A DNA stretch of 64,000 nt from Pseudomonadota bacterium (GTDB taxonomy: Bacteria > Pseudomonadota > Gammaproteobacteria > Burkholderiales > Burkholderiaceae_C). Made by a program: the position numbers and the translations under genes. Below, in pieces: positions 8,612 to 17,716 of the stretch. Position 1 is the stretch's first letter. Every line of letters begins with the position of its first letter. Below the pieces are notes generated by a model that saw only the letters and a program-made list of their open reading frames with translations, was not told the DNA's origin and searched no databases. Where the stretch lies: assembly GCA_030538605.1 (NCBI GenBank), contig JAUNTQ010000006.1:20689-84688 (forward strand), given 5' to 3'.

Positions 8612-8617
8612 TGATTC

Positions 8618-8803
8618 TCATGCAGCAGCAAAAACACACCACTGCCACGCACGCCTTGACGACGCGGCCAGCGCAATCTGGTTGCGGCCCTGGCGCTTGG
8701 CCACACAAGGCAGCGCATCGACCGAGCGCACGAAATCCAGCGGCGGTATGGCCGCCGTGGGCAGCAGCGTGCCCACGCCCACGTGTGCGCGACCGAAGTG
8801 AGC
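8618..8803 (-). pseudogene. Remnant of a GGDEF (diguanylate cyclase) C-terminus
   Basis: In one minus-strand frame the DNA encodes HVGVGTLLPTAAIPPLDFV followed by VDALPCVAKRQGRNQIALAA. This matches the last part of GGDEF domains (SIGVA..., then AD-ALY-AK-x-GRN). A stop codon precedes it at 8804-8806 and no GGDEF core or start exists upstream, so only the final roughly 50 codons survive, ending at the stop at 8618. The tyrosine of the usual ALY is already lost. It adjoins an AT-rich repeat. This is inference from motif similarity. Confidence 0.55.
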
Positions 8804-8992
8804 TCATGCGCGGCCCAACGCGTCACGGGGGATCAATGACCGTCGGCGCCAGCCAGTGCACCACGGCGCGACGGTTGCTTGCGCTCACGCGGCCTTGAAT
8901 CGCCAGCTTTTTCGCTGTCTGACGCCACCGCATTCCGCCCGGTGATGACCGGCATTTGCTGCGCTGCAAAAAGGCGGTGATTCGGTGAGAAT

Positions 8993-9006
8993 AAGGGTTA
9001 ACCCTT
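8993..9006. promoter_or_regulatory. 14-bp palindrome AAGGGTTAACCCTT before MFS gene
   Basis: A perfect palindrome ending at the possible TTG start (9005) and 14 bp before the ATG (9020) of the exporter gene. Its left half also provides an AAGGG Shine-Dalgarno-like sequence. It could be an operator for a repressor of the exporter; no regulator gene is adjacent. Confidence 0.35.
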
Positions 9007-9019
9007 GCCTTCGCCCGCC

Positions 9020-10261
9020 ATGTCGCCACCCGCCGCTTCCCTCTCCGATGCCACCGCCCTGCCGGCGGGCCCTTTCGCACCTGCCCGCGACACCGGTCGC
9101 ACGCGCGTTGCGCCGGCCATGCTGGCGATGGCCGTGGGCGGCTTTGGCATCGGCACGGGCGAATTCGCCATCATGGGCCTGCTGCCCGAAGTGGCGGCCG
9201 ACATCGGCGTCAGCATTCCGCAGGCTGGCCACGTCATCAGCGCCTATGCGGTGGGCGTGGTCATTGGCGCGCCGGTGCTGGCCGTGCTCACCGCACGCTG
9301 GCCGCGCCGGACCTTGATGGTGGTGCTGATGCTGCTGTTCGCGCTGGGCAATTTCGCCAGCGCGATGGCACCGGGCTACCTGTCGCTCAATGGCTTGCGC
9401 TTTCTCACCGGCTTGCCGCACGGCACCTACTTCGGCACGGCCGCGCTGGTCGCGGCAGCGCTGTCGCCGCCTGGGCGCCGGGCCACGGCCGTGGCGCTGG
9501 TGATGATGGGCCTGACGGTGGCCACCGTGCTGGGCGTGCCGCTGGCCGCGTGGGTGGGCGAGTGGCTGGGCTGGCGCGCGGCGTTTGCCATGGTGGGCAT
9601 CAACGGCCTGCTGGCCGCCTGGCTGGTGTGGCGCCATGTGCCCGATCTGCCGGCCAACGCGCAGGCCAGCCCGCTGGGCGAGCTGGCGGCGCTGAAAAAG
9701 CCGCAGGTCTGGCTGACGCTGGGCATCGGTGCCATCGGCTTCGGCGGGCTGTTTTCGGTGTTCAGCTACGTCAAGCCGACGCTGCTGGAAGTCTCGGGCA
9801 TGCCCGGCGGCTGGGTGCCGGTGGTGCTGGCGCTGTTTGGCCTGGGGATGGTGGTGGGCAACCTGGTGGGCGCGCGGCTGGCCGACAAATGGCTGATGCC
9901 CACCATCGGCGGCGTGCTGGTGTGGGCGCTGGCGGTGATGGTGGGCTTTCACTGGGCCGCGCTGCACCCGGTCTCGGCGGCCATCGGCATCTTTCTGGTG
10001 GGCACCATCGGCGCACTGGGCACGGGCACGCAGATCCGCCTGATGGATGTGGCAGGCGAGGCCCAGTCGCTGGCGGCGGCGCTCAACCACTCGGCCTTCA
10101 ACTTCGCCAACGCACTCGGTGCCTGGCTGGGCGGCCTGGCCATCAGCGCCGGCTGGGGCTGGCAATCCACCAGCTGGGTAGGTGCCGCGCTGGCGGTGGG
10201 CGGGTTGGTGGTGTTTGGGGCGTCGGTGACGCTGGCGCGGCGCGAGGCGGCTCAGCCGTAG
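9020..10261 (+). CDS. MFS transporter, DHA1 family (YdhP/arabinose-efflux type)
   Basis: Inner-membrane proton-coupled exporter of about 413 residues with twelve predicted helices. The first helix carries LAMAVGGFGIGTGEFAIMGLLPEVA, characteristic of the DHA1 AraJ/YdhP/Cmr group, and the cytoplasmic loop 2-3 has ARWPRRTLM. Substrates in this group are drugs or sugars and cannot be predicted here. I chose ATG 9020; a TTG at 9005 has the better-placed AAGGG (8993-8997) and would add five residues. Monocistronic. Confidence 0.88.
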   Translation: MSPPAASLSDATALPAGPFAPARDTGRTRVAPAMLAMAVGGFGIGTGEFAIMGLLPEVAADIGVSIPQAGHVISAYAVGVVIGAPVLAVLTARWPRRTLMVVLMLLFALGNFASAMAPGYLSLNGLRFLTGLPHGTYFGTAALVAAALSPPGRRATAVALVMMGLTVATVLGVPLAAWVGEWLGWRAAFAMVGINGLLAAWLVWRHVPDLPANAQASPLGELAALKKPQVWLTLGIGAIGFGGLFSVFSYVKPTLLEVSGMPGGWVPVVLALFGLGMVVGNLVGARLADKWLMPTIGGVLVWALAVMVGFHWAALHPVSAAIGIFLVGTIGALGTGTQIRLMDVAGEAQSLAAALNHSAFNFANALGAWLGGLAISAGWGWQSTSWVGAALAVGGLVVFGASVTLARREAAQP

Positions 10262-10296
10262 GGTCGCCTGCGAGGTTTGTGCATGCACACATCTTT

Positions 10297-10380
10297 GCAG
10301 GCTGGGTAGAGCGCCGAGCGAAACCCGGCAACCCGGCTCGCGAAAGCGCCGGGTTTCGCCTTCGGCTCTACCCAGCCTGC
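10297..10380. repeat. Long imperfect hairpin element with GGGTAGAGC ends
   Basis: GCAGGCTGGGTAGAGC (10297-10312) is the exact reverse complement of 10365-10380, and inside it GCGAAACCCGGC (10318-10329) pairs with GCCGGGTTTCGC (10348-10359). This makes an 84-nt near-continuous stem in the 292-bp gap after the MFS gene. It may be a REP-type element and a bidirectional terminator between convergent genes. No other copy is in the window. Confidence 0.75.
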
Positions 10381-10553
10381 GAGGCAGTGGCCTGATCAGG
10401 ACGTCGGAAAAACCGTGCGTGCAACGCACAGTGGGATGCGTGCCTGCACACAGGCCCTGCGAAAGGCGGCGAGTCAGGCACCCCACCGCAGGGGCTTGGG
10501 CAAGGCGCGAACAACCGTCAAGGACAAAAGACGCCGCTGCCGCCCACGCAGCC

Positions 10554-13500
10554 TCACCCGCAGCTGCCCACGAACCCGCACTGCGTGCAGTAGTCGCACC
10601 CGTCCTTGCGGATCATGGCGTGCGCGCCGCATTCGGGGCATTTCTTGCCGGCCATGACGGCGGGCGAGGTGGGCATGGGGGTGTCGGCTACCGGCTCCAC
10701 GGCGGGCAGCTCGTCCATGTCGAAGAGCGAGGCCTGCGCGGCTTTCTGGCGGTGGGCGATGAGGTTTTCGACCGCGTAGCCGATGGCGGCCACTTCGCTG
10801 TCGTGCCAGCGCGGCACGTGGGTGCCGTCGGCCTTTTCGTAGGTGCCCAGGCGCACGGGGCCGCGGTCCCAGGTGACCTTGCGCATGTCGGACAGCGCTC
10901 GGTCGAGAAAGCCGCCGCGCGCGGCCAGGCTGAGCATGCGCATGGTGGCGGTGATCCACTGCTGCGATTCGCCGCTTTGGCCCACGGGCATGAAAAATTC
11001 AATCGCGCGCTCCACCGTGCCTTTGCCATCGGCCGTGGGCACGGGCAAAAAGGTGACGATGAGGTACAGGCGCTGCTGGCCTTCGCTGGTCCAGTACTCG
11101 ATCTTTTCGGCCACGGCGGGCAGGCCGCCAGCGGGGCGCTTTTCGATCACGCTGCGCGTGGGGTCGTAGGGCACCACAGGCGTGGGCGCGGGGGCGGATG
11201 AAGCGGGTGCCTCTTCTTTCCTGGCGGGGGCCACTTCCAGCACCGCACCCAGGATGCTGTTGGGGCGGTAGGTGGCCAGGCCCTTCAGGCCCGCTTGCCA
11301 GGCCTGGCGATACAGATCCTTGAAGTCTTCGTAGGGGTAGTCCTCGGGGATGTTCACCGTCTTGCTGATGCTGGTGTCCACGAAGGGCTGTACGGCCTGC
11401 ATCATGCCGATGTGCTCCTGCGCGCTCATTTGCAGGGCGTTGACGAAGTACTCGGGCAGCTTGCCGCCCGCGTCGTCGGCCTGCACGCTGGCGTCGACCC
11501 GCGCGCGGTACAGGCGGAAGGCGTGGTCTTCCACCATGTAGCTGCTCTTGCTGCCATCGGCCTCGCGCTTGTTGCGCTTGTAGCCCCAGCTGAAAGCCGG
11601 CTCGATGCCGTTGGACGCGTTGTCGGCAAAGGCCAGGCTGACGGTGCCCGTGGGCGCGATGGACAGCAGGTGGCTGTTGCGGATGCCGTGCTGCTGGATG
11701 TCGGCCTTGATGTCGTCGGGCAGGCGGCTGGCGAACGTGCCTTCTTTCAGATACGCCTTGGCGTCGAACTTGGGGAAAGCGCCCTTTTCCCTGGCCAGCG
11801 CCACGGACGCGCGATAGGCCGCATCGCGCATGCAGCGGGCGATCTGCGCGGCCATGTCGCGGCCTTCGGCGCGGTCGTAGCGCAACTGGAGCATGGTCAG
11901 CGCATTGCCCAGGCCCGTGAAGCCCACGCCAATGCGGCGCTTGGCCGCGCTTTCGGCGCTTTGCTGCGGCAGCGGCCAGAAGGTGACGTCGAGCACGTTG
12001 TCGAGCGCGCGCACCTGTGTGGCCACCACTTGCTCGAAAGCGGCAAAGTCGAACGCCGCCTCACCGCCCAAGCCAAAGGGGTGGCGCACGAAGCGCGTGA
12101 GGATGATGGGCCCCAGGTCGCAGCAGCCGTAGGGCGGAAGTGGCTGCTCGCCGCATTGCCCGGTGACCAGGCCGTTGAAGATGACCGCGTTGCCGTCGGG
12201 CTGGGTGGTGTCGAACACCGGCTGGCGGCCAATGGCGACGATTTCGGCAATGCGGGTCACGGCGCGCTGGGTCTTGTGCAGCACCTTGTCGGCCACCCAG
12301 GCCTGGTACTTGGCGGTCTTGCTCGGCAGCAGAAAGCCCACTTCGTGCATGAAGCGCTCGCGCGACTGCCCGTCGACGATCAGCTCGTATTGCGCCTGGC
12401 AGGCGTAATCGCTGTGGCCGCCTTTGCCGTTGGGCATGGCCTTGACCTGCGCCTGCCGACGCAAACGCACGCGCGCATGGATGCCCAGGTTGGCCAGCAC
12501 CACCTGCACGTCCTTGAGCAGCGCGGGGTAGCTTGAGCTCAACCTGACCGAGCAGCTCTGGCTGTTGGTCGACACGTTCACGGTGCCGTCTTTCTGAAAC
12601 AGCCCGCGCAGATAGCCCTTCACGCAGGCTTCGCTGCCCTGCCAGACGATCTCGGGCACGCGCAGCTTGGTGTCGCGGTTGAAGCCCAAGGCCGCCAGCG
12701 CGCGCGCCAGCAAGACCGAGCGGATGAACACGTGCTGGCGCTCGGCCACCGCCACGGGCGCGGCGCGGTAGTGCCGTGCGGTGGCCGACAGGCCCGCCGT
12801 CAAGCGGTTGACGATGCCCGCCACGCGCTCGGCCAGCGCACGCTCTTCGTTCCAGAGGTTGATGCACGCCGCCTCTTGCCCTTTGCCGCGATGGGTGAAG
12901 TGGCCGTCACCCGCGATCAGGCCCAGCAGCAGCCCCAGGTCTTCGCTGCCCTGCTGCCCGAACTGCCCCTTGCCGGACTGCACCCACAGCTCATCGCCCA
13001 CTTGCAGCTGCGACAGCTTGAGCTTGCCGCGCGCGGTGTAGAAGTCGTGCCAGGCCGTGGCCTCGATCTCGTGGCCGTCTTCGGTGGTCACGCGGAACAC
13101 CTCGGCGTCGCGGCTGGTCATGAAAGCGGGCTTGGCCGGGCGAATGGCCATGCCTGCCGCAGGCTCGGCCAGCGAGCGGCCATCCACCGTGACCTGCAAA
13201 GCGGCACCGCTGTGATAGAGATCGCCGATGCGCACCAGGCCGTGCTGCGTGGCCAGGCGGGTGCTGGCGGTGACGCACGGGTTGGTCGCCTCGATGGTTT
13301 CGCAGTAGTTCAGGTTGTTGTCGCGCCCGATCTGGTCGAGGAACAGGATGCCGGGCTCGGCGAAGTCGTAGGCGGACTTCATGATGGTGTCCCACAGCTC
13401 GCGCGCGGGCACGCTGCGGTACACCCACAGGCCGTCGGCGCGCTGGCGGCCGCCTTCGGCCAGCACTTTCGCGCCGGGCTTGGCCTTGTGCACCAGCTCC

Positions 13501-14168
13501 CAGTCGGTGCCGTCTTGCACGGCCTGCATGAAGGCGTCGCTCACGCCCACCGAAACGTTGAAGTTGTTCCAGCGCCCGGGCGTGCGCTTGGCGGTGATGA
13601 ACTCCAGCACGTCCGGGTGGTCGATGCGCAGCACACCCATTTGCGCGCCACGCCGTGCGCCCGCGCTCTCGACGGTGGAGCAGCTCTGGTCGAACACGTT
13701 CATGTAGCTGCACGGGCCGCTGGCGATGCTGTGCGTGCCTTTGACGTGCGCGCCCTTGGGCCGGATGCGGCTGAAGTCATAGCCCACGCCGCCGCCGCGG
13801 CGCATGGTTTCGGCGGCTTCGCGCAGGGCTTCGTAGATGCCGGGGTAGCCCTCGTCGTCCACGCCCTGGATGCAGTCGCCCACAGGCTGCACGAAGCAGT
13901 TGATGAGCGTGGCCTGTATGTCGGTGCCTGCCGCGCTCATGATGCGGCCCGCACCAATGGCGCCAGCGTGCAGGTTGGCGAGGAATTTGCCCTCCCATTC
14001 GGCGCGCAGCGCGGGCTTTTCGGCGCTGGCCAGCGCGCGGGCCACACGCGCATACACCTGCTCGGCCCCGGTTTCGCCTGCCTTGCAGTATTTCTCCAGC
14101 AGCACGTCCAGGCAGATGGGTTGCACGGGCAGGGCGGGGACGGAAGAAGCAGGCAGATCGCGTTTCAT
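10554..14168 (-). CDS. nrdJ: Class II (B12-dependent) ribonucleotide reductase with intein
   Basis: Adenosylcobalamin-dependent reductase making deoxyribonucleotides with or without oxygen. The precursor is 1204 residues, of which 374 (298-671) are an intein, leaving an 830-residue enzyme. N-extein motifs include [15 protein letters not shown] and [15 protein letters not shown]; the split active-site motif is ATNP before and CGEQPLPP after the intein, restoring NPCGE with the thiyl-radical cysteine. The C-terminal extein holds [20 protein letters not shown] and a terminal zinc-ribbon-like pair, CPECG and CTQCG. The start is ATG 14168 (MKRDLPAS); upstream in-frame codons look like leader. Divergent from the gene at 14579. 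I see no B12 riboswitch in the leader. Confidence 0.95.
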   Translation of the reverse strand: MKRDLPASSVPALPVQPICLDVLLEKYCKAGETGAEQVYARVARALASAEKPALRAEWEGKFLANLHAGAIGAGRIMSAAGTDIQATLINCFVQPVGDCIQGVDDEGYPGIYEALREAAETMRRGGGVGYDFSRIRPKGAHVKGTHSIASGPCSYMNVFDQSCSTVESAGARRGAQMGVLRIDHPDVLEFITAKRTPGRWNNFNVSVGVSDAFMQAVQDGTDWELVHKAKPGAKVLAEGGRQRADGLWVYRSVPARELWDTIMKSAYDFAEPGILFLDQIGRDNNLNYCETIEATNPCVTASTRLATQHGLVRIGDLYHSGAALQVTVDGRSLAEPAAGMAIRPAKPAFMTSRDAEVFRVTTEDGHEIEATAWHDFYTARGKLKLSQLQVGDELWVQSGKGQFGQQGSEDLGLLLGLIAGDGHFTHRGKGQEAACINLWNEERALAERVAGIVNRLTAGLSATARHYRAAPVAVAERQHVFIRSVLLARALAALGFNRDTKLRVPEIVWQGSEACVKGYLRGLFQKDGTVNVSTNSQSCSVRLSSSYPALLKDVQVVLANLGIHARVRLRRQAQVKAMPNGKGGHSDYACQAQYELIVDGQSRERFMHEVGFLLPSKTAKYQAWVADKVLHKTQRAVTRIAEIVAIGRQPVFDTTQPDGNAVIFNGLVTGQCGEQPLPPYGCCDLGPIILTRFVRHPFGLGGEAAFDFAAFEQVVATQVRALDNVLDVTFWPLPQQSAESAAKRRIGVGFTGLGNALTMLQLRYDRAEGRDMAAQIARCMRDAAYRASVALAREKGAFPKFDAKAYLKEGTFASRLPDDIKADIQQHGIRNSHLLSIAPTGTVSLAFADNASNGIEPAFSWGYKRNKREADGSKSSYMVEDHAFRLYRARVDASVQADDAGGKLPEYFVNALQMSAQEHIGMMQAVQPFVDTSISKTVNIPEDYPYEDFKDLYRQAWQAGLKGLATYRPNSILGAVLEVAPARKEEAPASSAPAPTPVVPYDPTRSVIEKRPAGGLPAVAEKIEYWTSEGQQRLYLIVTFLPVPTADGKGTVERAIEFFMPVGQSGESQQWITATMRMLSLAARGGFLDRALSDMRKVTWDRGPVRLGTYEKADGTHVPRWHDSEVAAIGYAVENLIAHRQKAAQASLFDMDELPAVEPVADTPMPTSPAVMAGKKCPECGAHAMIRKDGCDYCTQCGFVGSCG
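12156..13277 (-). other. DOD homing-endonuclease intein within NrdJ
   Basis: 374 codons from Cys298 (tgc at 13275-13277) to Gln671 (caa at 12156-12158). Block A is [13 protein letters not shown], block B contains [15 protein letters not shown], endonuclease blocks C and E are [11 protein letters not shown] (about 412-423) and [16 protein letters not shown] (about 513-528), and block F/G is [21 protein letters not shown] followed by Cys. The C-terminal pair is Gly-Gln instead of the usual His-Asn; terminal Gln is known in a minority of inteins, and the missing penultimate His is also tolerated in some. Both LAGLIDADG-type aspartates are kept, so the endonuclease may be active. Confidence 0.92.
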
Positions 14169-14578
14169 GGGCGTGGTGTCCAGCCGCCAGGGCAGCAAAA
14201 AAAAGGGAAGAGGCGGGGCGGCGGCGGGCGCATGCCGCTGCCTGCAAGGCCCGCCAGACCACCGCGCGGGCGGGGCGAAAACGGGCGCGTCAATTGTGGC
14301 ACCGAAGCCCTTCGCGATGCGAAACCAAACGCTGCCGTCGGCATAACCTGATAGCAACCAGCGCTCTCAATCAAAGGGTTGAAGGCCTTTTATGGGGAAG
14401 TGAAGTTCCTTTTGCCCAGCGACCGGCCAGCTGCCATTCTGCTTTTATTTTTATAGCGTCTTGCACATGCAAGCCAAGCGCACACACGCGCCCAGGACAT
14501 GTGCGCACGGCGACTGCGCCACTTACAATCGCCGCTTTCCATTTCACCCGCGCTTTCAACAGCCTCTGGACAGACACC
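14169..14578. other. 410-bp divergent intergenic region, nrdJ / 14579 gene
   Basis: The nrdJ leader (14169-14340) is GC-rich with an A8 run near 14199-14206. I searched it by eye for the B12-box and cobalamin riboswitch consensus and found none. Further right, TTTTTATAGCGTCTTGCAC (about 14449) is a weak half-match to the AGCTGCTTGCG repeat family. TACAAT at 14524-14529 is a plausible -10 for the gene at 14579, without a good -35. Confidence 0.4.
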
Positions 14579-14989
14579 ATGAACCGCTGCTCGAAACACC
14601 CCATCGCCGCTAGCCTCATCGCCGTCAGCGCCCTCATGGCCGGCGGCGCAGCCGTTTTCCCGACCGAGGCGCAGGCCCAGCGCATGTTTCCGCAGCGCGT
14701 CGAGCGCGGCGAAATCACTTTTCTCACGCAAACGCAAATCTCGCTCAACGGCCAGGCCGAGCGGCTGGCCCCCGGCGCACGCGTGCGCGACCAGCACAAC
14801 CGAATTCCGCTCACCAGCACCCTGCGCGGCCAGACCTTCGTGGCGAACTACCTGCGCGACCCGGCCGGCATGGTGCGCGACGTGTGGCTGCTGACCGAGC
14901 GCGAGGTCGCCCGCCCGGCCCCACGCGCGCCCATGCGCGGCCCGCAGCCCATGCCTGCACCGGTCGACCCGACGCTGCACCGGAACTGA
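14579..14989 (+). CDS. Uncharacterised small periplasmic protein
   Basis: 136 residues with a clear Sec signal peptide: basic MNRCSKHP, a hydrophobic core with SALMAGGAAVF, and a cleavage site after EAQA (about residue 33). The mature part has a compact conserved-looking region (residues about 35-115) with GEITFLTQTQISLNGQ and RLAPGARVRDQHNR, then a Pro/Arg-rich tail. I recognise it only as a conserved hypothetical type; function unknown. A hairpin terminator follows before miaB. Confidence 0.7.
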   Translation: MNRCSKHPIAASLIAVSALMAGGAAVFPTEAQAQRMFPQRVERGEITFLTQTQISLNGQAERLAPGARVRDQHNRIPLTSTLRGQTFVANYLRDPAGMVRDVWLLTEREVARPAPRAPMRGPQPMPAPVDPTLHRN

Positions 14990-15019
14990 GCGGACGCTCG
15001 CCGCCCGCGCCTGCACCCT

Positions 15020-15040
15020 GCCCGCGACACGCGGGCGTTT
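15020..15040 (+). terminator. Rho-independent terminator before miaB
   Basis: GCCCGC (15020-15025) and GCGGGC (15031-15036) form a stem with a 5-nt loop, followed by GTTTTCGCTTTTTG. It follows the stop codon at 14989 and precedes the miaB start, so miaB likely has its own promoter or depends on read-through. Confidence 0.55.
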
Positions 15041-15067
15041 TCGCTTTTTGCCTCGGGAGAAACACCC

Positions 15068-16414
15068 ATGTCCGCCCCCCTGCCCCGCAAAGTCTTCATC
15101 AAGACCTTTGGCTGCCAGATGAACGAGTACGACTCGGACAAGATGGCCGACGTGATGCACGCCGCCGAAGGCTACGAGCCCACGAACGACGTCGAGGAAG
15201 CCGACCTGATCCTGTTCAACACCTGCTCGGTGCGCGAGAAGGCGCAGGAAAAGGTGTTCAGCGATCTCGGGCGCGTCAAGCACCTCAAGCAAAAAGGCGT
15301 GCTGATCGGCGTGGGCGGCTGCGTGGCCAGCCAGGAGGGCGAGGAGATCATCCGCCGCGCGCCCTTCGTCGATGTCGTCTTCGGCCCGCAGACCCTGCAC
15401 CGCCTGCCCGAGCTGCTCTCGCAACGGGAGCAGCAGCAGCGCCCGCAGGTGGACATCCGCTTTCCCGAGATCGAGAAGTTCGACCACCTGCCGCCCGCGC
15501 GCGTCGAAGGCGCCAGCGCCTTTGTCTCGATCATGGAGGGCTGCTCCAAATACTGCAGCTACTGCGTGGTGCCCTACACGCGCGGTGAGGAATTCAGCCG
15601 CCCCTTCGACGACGTGCTGACCGAAATCGCCGGCCTGGCCGACCAGGGCGTGAAAGAAGTGACGCTGCTGGGCCAGAACGTCAACGCCTACCGCGGGCCC
15701 ATGGGCGACAGCGGCGAAATCGCCGACTTCGCCCTGCTGATCGAAGTCGTGGCCGAGATCCCCGGCATCGAGCGCATCCGCTACACCACCAGCCACCCCA
15801 ACGAGTTCACACAGCGGCTGATCGACGTGTATGCGCGCGTGCCCAAGCTCGTCAGCCACCTGCACCTGCCCGTGCAGCACGGCTCCGACCGCATTCTGAT
15901 GGCGATGAAGCGCGGCTACACGGCCATGGAATACAAGAGCATCATCCGCAAGCTGCGCGCCGTGCGGCCCGACTTGAGCCTGTCCAGCGACTTCATCGTC
16001 GGCTTTCCCGGCGAGACGGAAGACGACTTCGGCAAGATGATGAAGCTCATCGACGACGTGGGCTACGACGCCAGTTTCAGCTTCATCTTCAGCCCCCGCC
16101 CCGGCACCCCCGCCGCCAACCTGGCCGACGACACGCCGCACGAAGTGAAGCTCACACGCCTGCAAACCCTGCAAGCGGCCATCGAGCAAAACGTGCGCCA
16201 CATCAGCCAGTCGCGCGTCGGCACCGCGCAGCGCATCCTCGTCGAAGGTCCATCCCGCAAAAACCCCCAGGAACTGATGGGCCGCACCTTCTGCAACCGC
16301 ATCGTCAACTTCGACGGCGGCCCCCGCAGCAGCCGCCTCATCGGCCAGATGATCGACCTCACCATCACCGAAGCGCTGCCGCACTCGCTGCGCGGGCGGG
16401 TGCTGACGGCCTGA
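15068..16414 (+). CDS. miaB: tRNA-2-methylthio-N6-dimethylallyladenosine synthase MiaB
   Basis: Radical-SAM methylthiotransferase that adds the ms2 group to i6A37 of tRNAs reading U-starting codons. The N-terminal UPF0004 domain carries the auxiliary [4Fe-4S] cysteines Cys16 (KTFGCQMN), Cys53 (NTCSVRE) and Cys85 (GGCVAS). The radical-SAM motif is Cys159, Cys163, Cys166 ([17 protein letters not shown]). A C-terminal TRAM domain occupies roughly 380-448 ([16 protein letters not shown]). 448 residues is the normal length. Start ATG 15068 follows GGGAGA. A strong terminator lies just after the stop. Confidence 0.96.
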   Translation: MSAPLPRKVFIKTFGCQMNEYDSDKMADVMHAAEGYEPTNDVEEADLILFNTCSVREKAQEKVFSDLGRVKHLKQKGVLIGVGGCVASQEGEEIIRRAPFVDVVFGPQTLHRLPELLSQREQQQRPQVDIRFPEIEKFDHLPPARVEGASAFVSIMEGCSKYCSYCVVPYTRGEEFSRPFDDVLTEIAGLADQGVKEVTLLGQNVNAYRGPMGDSGEIADFALLIEVVAEIPGIERIRYTTSHPNEFTQRLIDVYARVPKLVSHLHLPVQHGSDRILMAMKRGYTAMEYKSIIRKLRAVRPDLSLSSDFIVGFPGETEDDFGKMMKLIDDVGYDASFSFIFSPRPGTPAANLADDTPHEVKLTRLQTLQAAIEQNVRHISQSRVGTAQRILVEGPSRKNPQELMGRTFCNRIVNFDGGPRSSRLIGQMIDLTITEALPHSLRGRVLTA

Positions 16415-16420
16415 AACACA

Positions 16421-16450
16421 AAAAGCGCCGTTCAAAGGCGCTTTTGTTTT
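16421..16450 (+). terminator. Terminator after miaB
   Basis: AAAAGCGCC (16421-16429) and GGCGCTTTT (16437-16445) are exact complements around a 7-nt loop, with a further T-rich tail to 16450. Its A/T symmetry would work in both directions between miaB and the convergent gene at 16512. Confidence 0.85.
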
Positions 16451-16511
16451 GAAGGCTCGCGTCGTTTGTCAAACAAAGGGGCTATCTACCTGCGCCCATT
16501 GTCAGCCCGCG

Positions 16512-17417
16512 TCACACCGCCAGCCCAATCGTCAGCGTGCCGGTGTAGCCATTGGTGGCGTCGCCCGTGACGCTCATCATCTGCGTGCTGTAGCCGTCGC
16601 GAAACACGTTGTCGCTCGCCAGGGTGATGCGGTTCAGGTTGGTGAGGCTGCTGCCGTAGCCGCTTTGCGCATAGACGCTGCGGCACACGTCCTCGGGCAG
16701 GGCCATTTGCGACACCAGGCTCCAGTCGCCAGCGGGCAGTGTGGTGGCAACGGTTTCGGTGGCGTAAACCTCGAAGTGGATGTGCGGCCAGCGGCCCGCA
16801 TAGCAGCCGGGGAAAATGGTGGTGAATTCGAGTTCTCCGCTGCCGTCAGCCACTTGCACGCCGCGCAGATAATTTTCGCCGGTAATGCCGCTGCTGTACA
16901 TGGAGTAATCGCCCTCCTTGGTGCAGTGCCACACGTACACCGCATAGCCAGGCAGCGCGGCGCAACTGGCATTGGTGTTGACAACCTTGAGCTTGAGCGT
17001 GAACGGCACACCGCTGGCGGTGCCGCTCGCGCCGCCCACGCTGCTGCGAATGTCGGAGCGCACAAAGCCTGCCAGCGTGAGCGCGTTGAGCGTCTGGCCC
17101 GATGCGGTGGTGCCATCGGCAGGGTAGGGGCCATTGGTTTCGGTGGGCTGGGCGGCACAGGTGGTGGTGCCTGTGCCTGTGCCGGGATCGGTGCCAGTGC
17201 CGGTGCCGGGGTCTGTGCCCGTGCCGGAATCGGCTCCGGTGTCGGGGTCACCGCTGTTGGAGCTGCCACCGCCGCAGGCGCTCAGCAAGGCGGGCGCCAC
17301 GCCGCCCGCAGCGCCCAAGGCCAGCCAGCGCATGAGGTCGCGCCGCAATCGCACCGGAGGCTGCGCTTGCAGGTGCAACGAGGGGGAAAGAATGATGGGG
17401 GTGTCGCGACGCGGCAT
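16512..17417 (-). CDS. Exported intradiol dioxygenase-like protein
   Basis: 301 residues. The N-terminus has twin arginines and a hydrophobic stretch (RRDLMRWLALGAAGG, about 25-39) ending in a lipobox-like LLSAC (about 45-49), so it is probably a Tat- or Sec-exported lipoprotein. A Gly/Thr/Asp/Pro-rich linker of TGTDPG-type repeats (about 50-85) leads to a beta-rich domain. GDYSMY and GCYAGRWPHIHFEVY supply the Tyr, Tyr, His, His set that binds non-heme Fe(III) in intradiol ring-cleavage dioxygenases, followed by an RDGY segment. The natural substrate of exported members is uncertain. Convergent with miaB. Confidence 0.85.
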   Translation of the reverse strand: MPRRDTPIILSPSLHLQAQPPVRLRRDLMRWLALGAAGGVAPALLSACGGGSSNSGDPDTGADSGTGTDPGTGTGTDPGTGTGTTTCAAQPTETNGPYPADGTTASGQTLNALTLAGFVRSDIRSSVGGASGTASGVPFTLKLKVVNTNASCAALPGYAVYVWHCTKEGDYSMYSSGITGENYLRGVQVADGSGELEFTTIFPGCYAGRWPHIHFEVYATETVATTLPAGDWSLVSQMALPEDVCRSVYAQSGYGSSLTNLNRITLASDNVFRDGYSTQMMSVTGDATNGYTGTLTIGLAV

Positions 17418-17463
17418 ACATGACTCCTGGCTGATCGTTGAGACAGGGGGGGTATGTTATCGG

Positions 17464-17543
17464 GGCTTACGCAAGTCCGCCAGATGGGAGCCGTGCGGCA
17501 CCTTGAAACGCCTGCGAAGAAATTCTTTTTGCGCAAGTCGTGG
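17464..17543 (-). repeat. 80-bp dispersed repeat (CACGACTTGCGCAA family), copy C
   Basis: On the minus strand this begins CACGACTTGCGCAAAAAG and ends GACTTGCGTAAGC. It aligns over its whole length with 59092-59173 and 61348-61429; even its conceptual translation (HDLRKKNFFAGVSR) resembles theirs. It lies just upstream of the dioxygenase-like gene. Confidence 0.7.
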
Positions 17544-17608
17544 TTAAGTCGCGCGCCGTGGACATGTGTCAAGGGTTTTGACGAGGCGCTTCATGCAGAA
17601 AGGCAGAA

Positions 17609-17705
17609 TAAAAAAATAGCTGCTTGCGCCTGTCATAAGCCATATTCAGATATAAAAAAACCTGAAAACACCTAAATACATGCGCAAGCAGCTACTTTTA
17701 AAAAG
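17609..17705. repeat. AT-rich palindromic repeat AGCTGCTTGCG family, copy 2
   Basis: Outer arms TAGCTGCTTGCGC (17617-17629) and GCGCAAGCAGCTA (17682-17694) are exact complements, with an AT-rich centre (ATATAAAAAAACCTGAAAA). It ends 12 bp before the stop codon of the Crp/Fnr gene and may terminate its transcript. Confidence 0.9.
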
Positions 17706-17716
17706 CGCCACTGGCT

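Larger units (their letters stand above)
8392..9019. other. 628-bp gap with hairpin, AT-rich repeat and gene remnant
   Basis: Left to right: a 16-bp perfect palindrome (8447-8462, AGCGGCCATGGCCGCT) flanked by A and T runs; an AT-rich palindromic repeat (8521-8611); a decayed GGDEF C-terminus (8618-8803); then about 200 bp with no feature I can name, ending in the AAGGGTTAACCCTT palindrome before the MFS gene. Confidence 0.6.

Noticed and set aside
8823..9080. Minus-strand 85-codon frame before the MFS gene
   Set aside because: It overlaps the MFS start, has no recognisable family features and no ribosome binding site.
9549..10395. Long alternate-frame open frames in the MFS and oxidase genes
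   Set aside because: They are GC-rich shadows of real genes, rich in Arg/Ala/Gly, without family signals.
10554..14168. Frameshift or domain loss in NrdJ because of its 1204-codon length
   Set aside because: The extra length is fully explained by the 374-residue intein; the extein parts join in frame as a normal 830-residue enzyme.
14169..14340. Cobalamin riboswitch in the leader of the B12-dependent nrdJ
   Set aside because: The region is GC-rich and can fold, but I found no B12-box or cobalamin riboswitch consensus on the minus strand.
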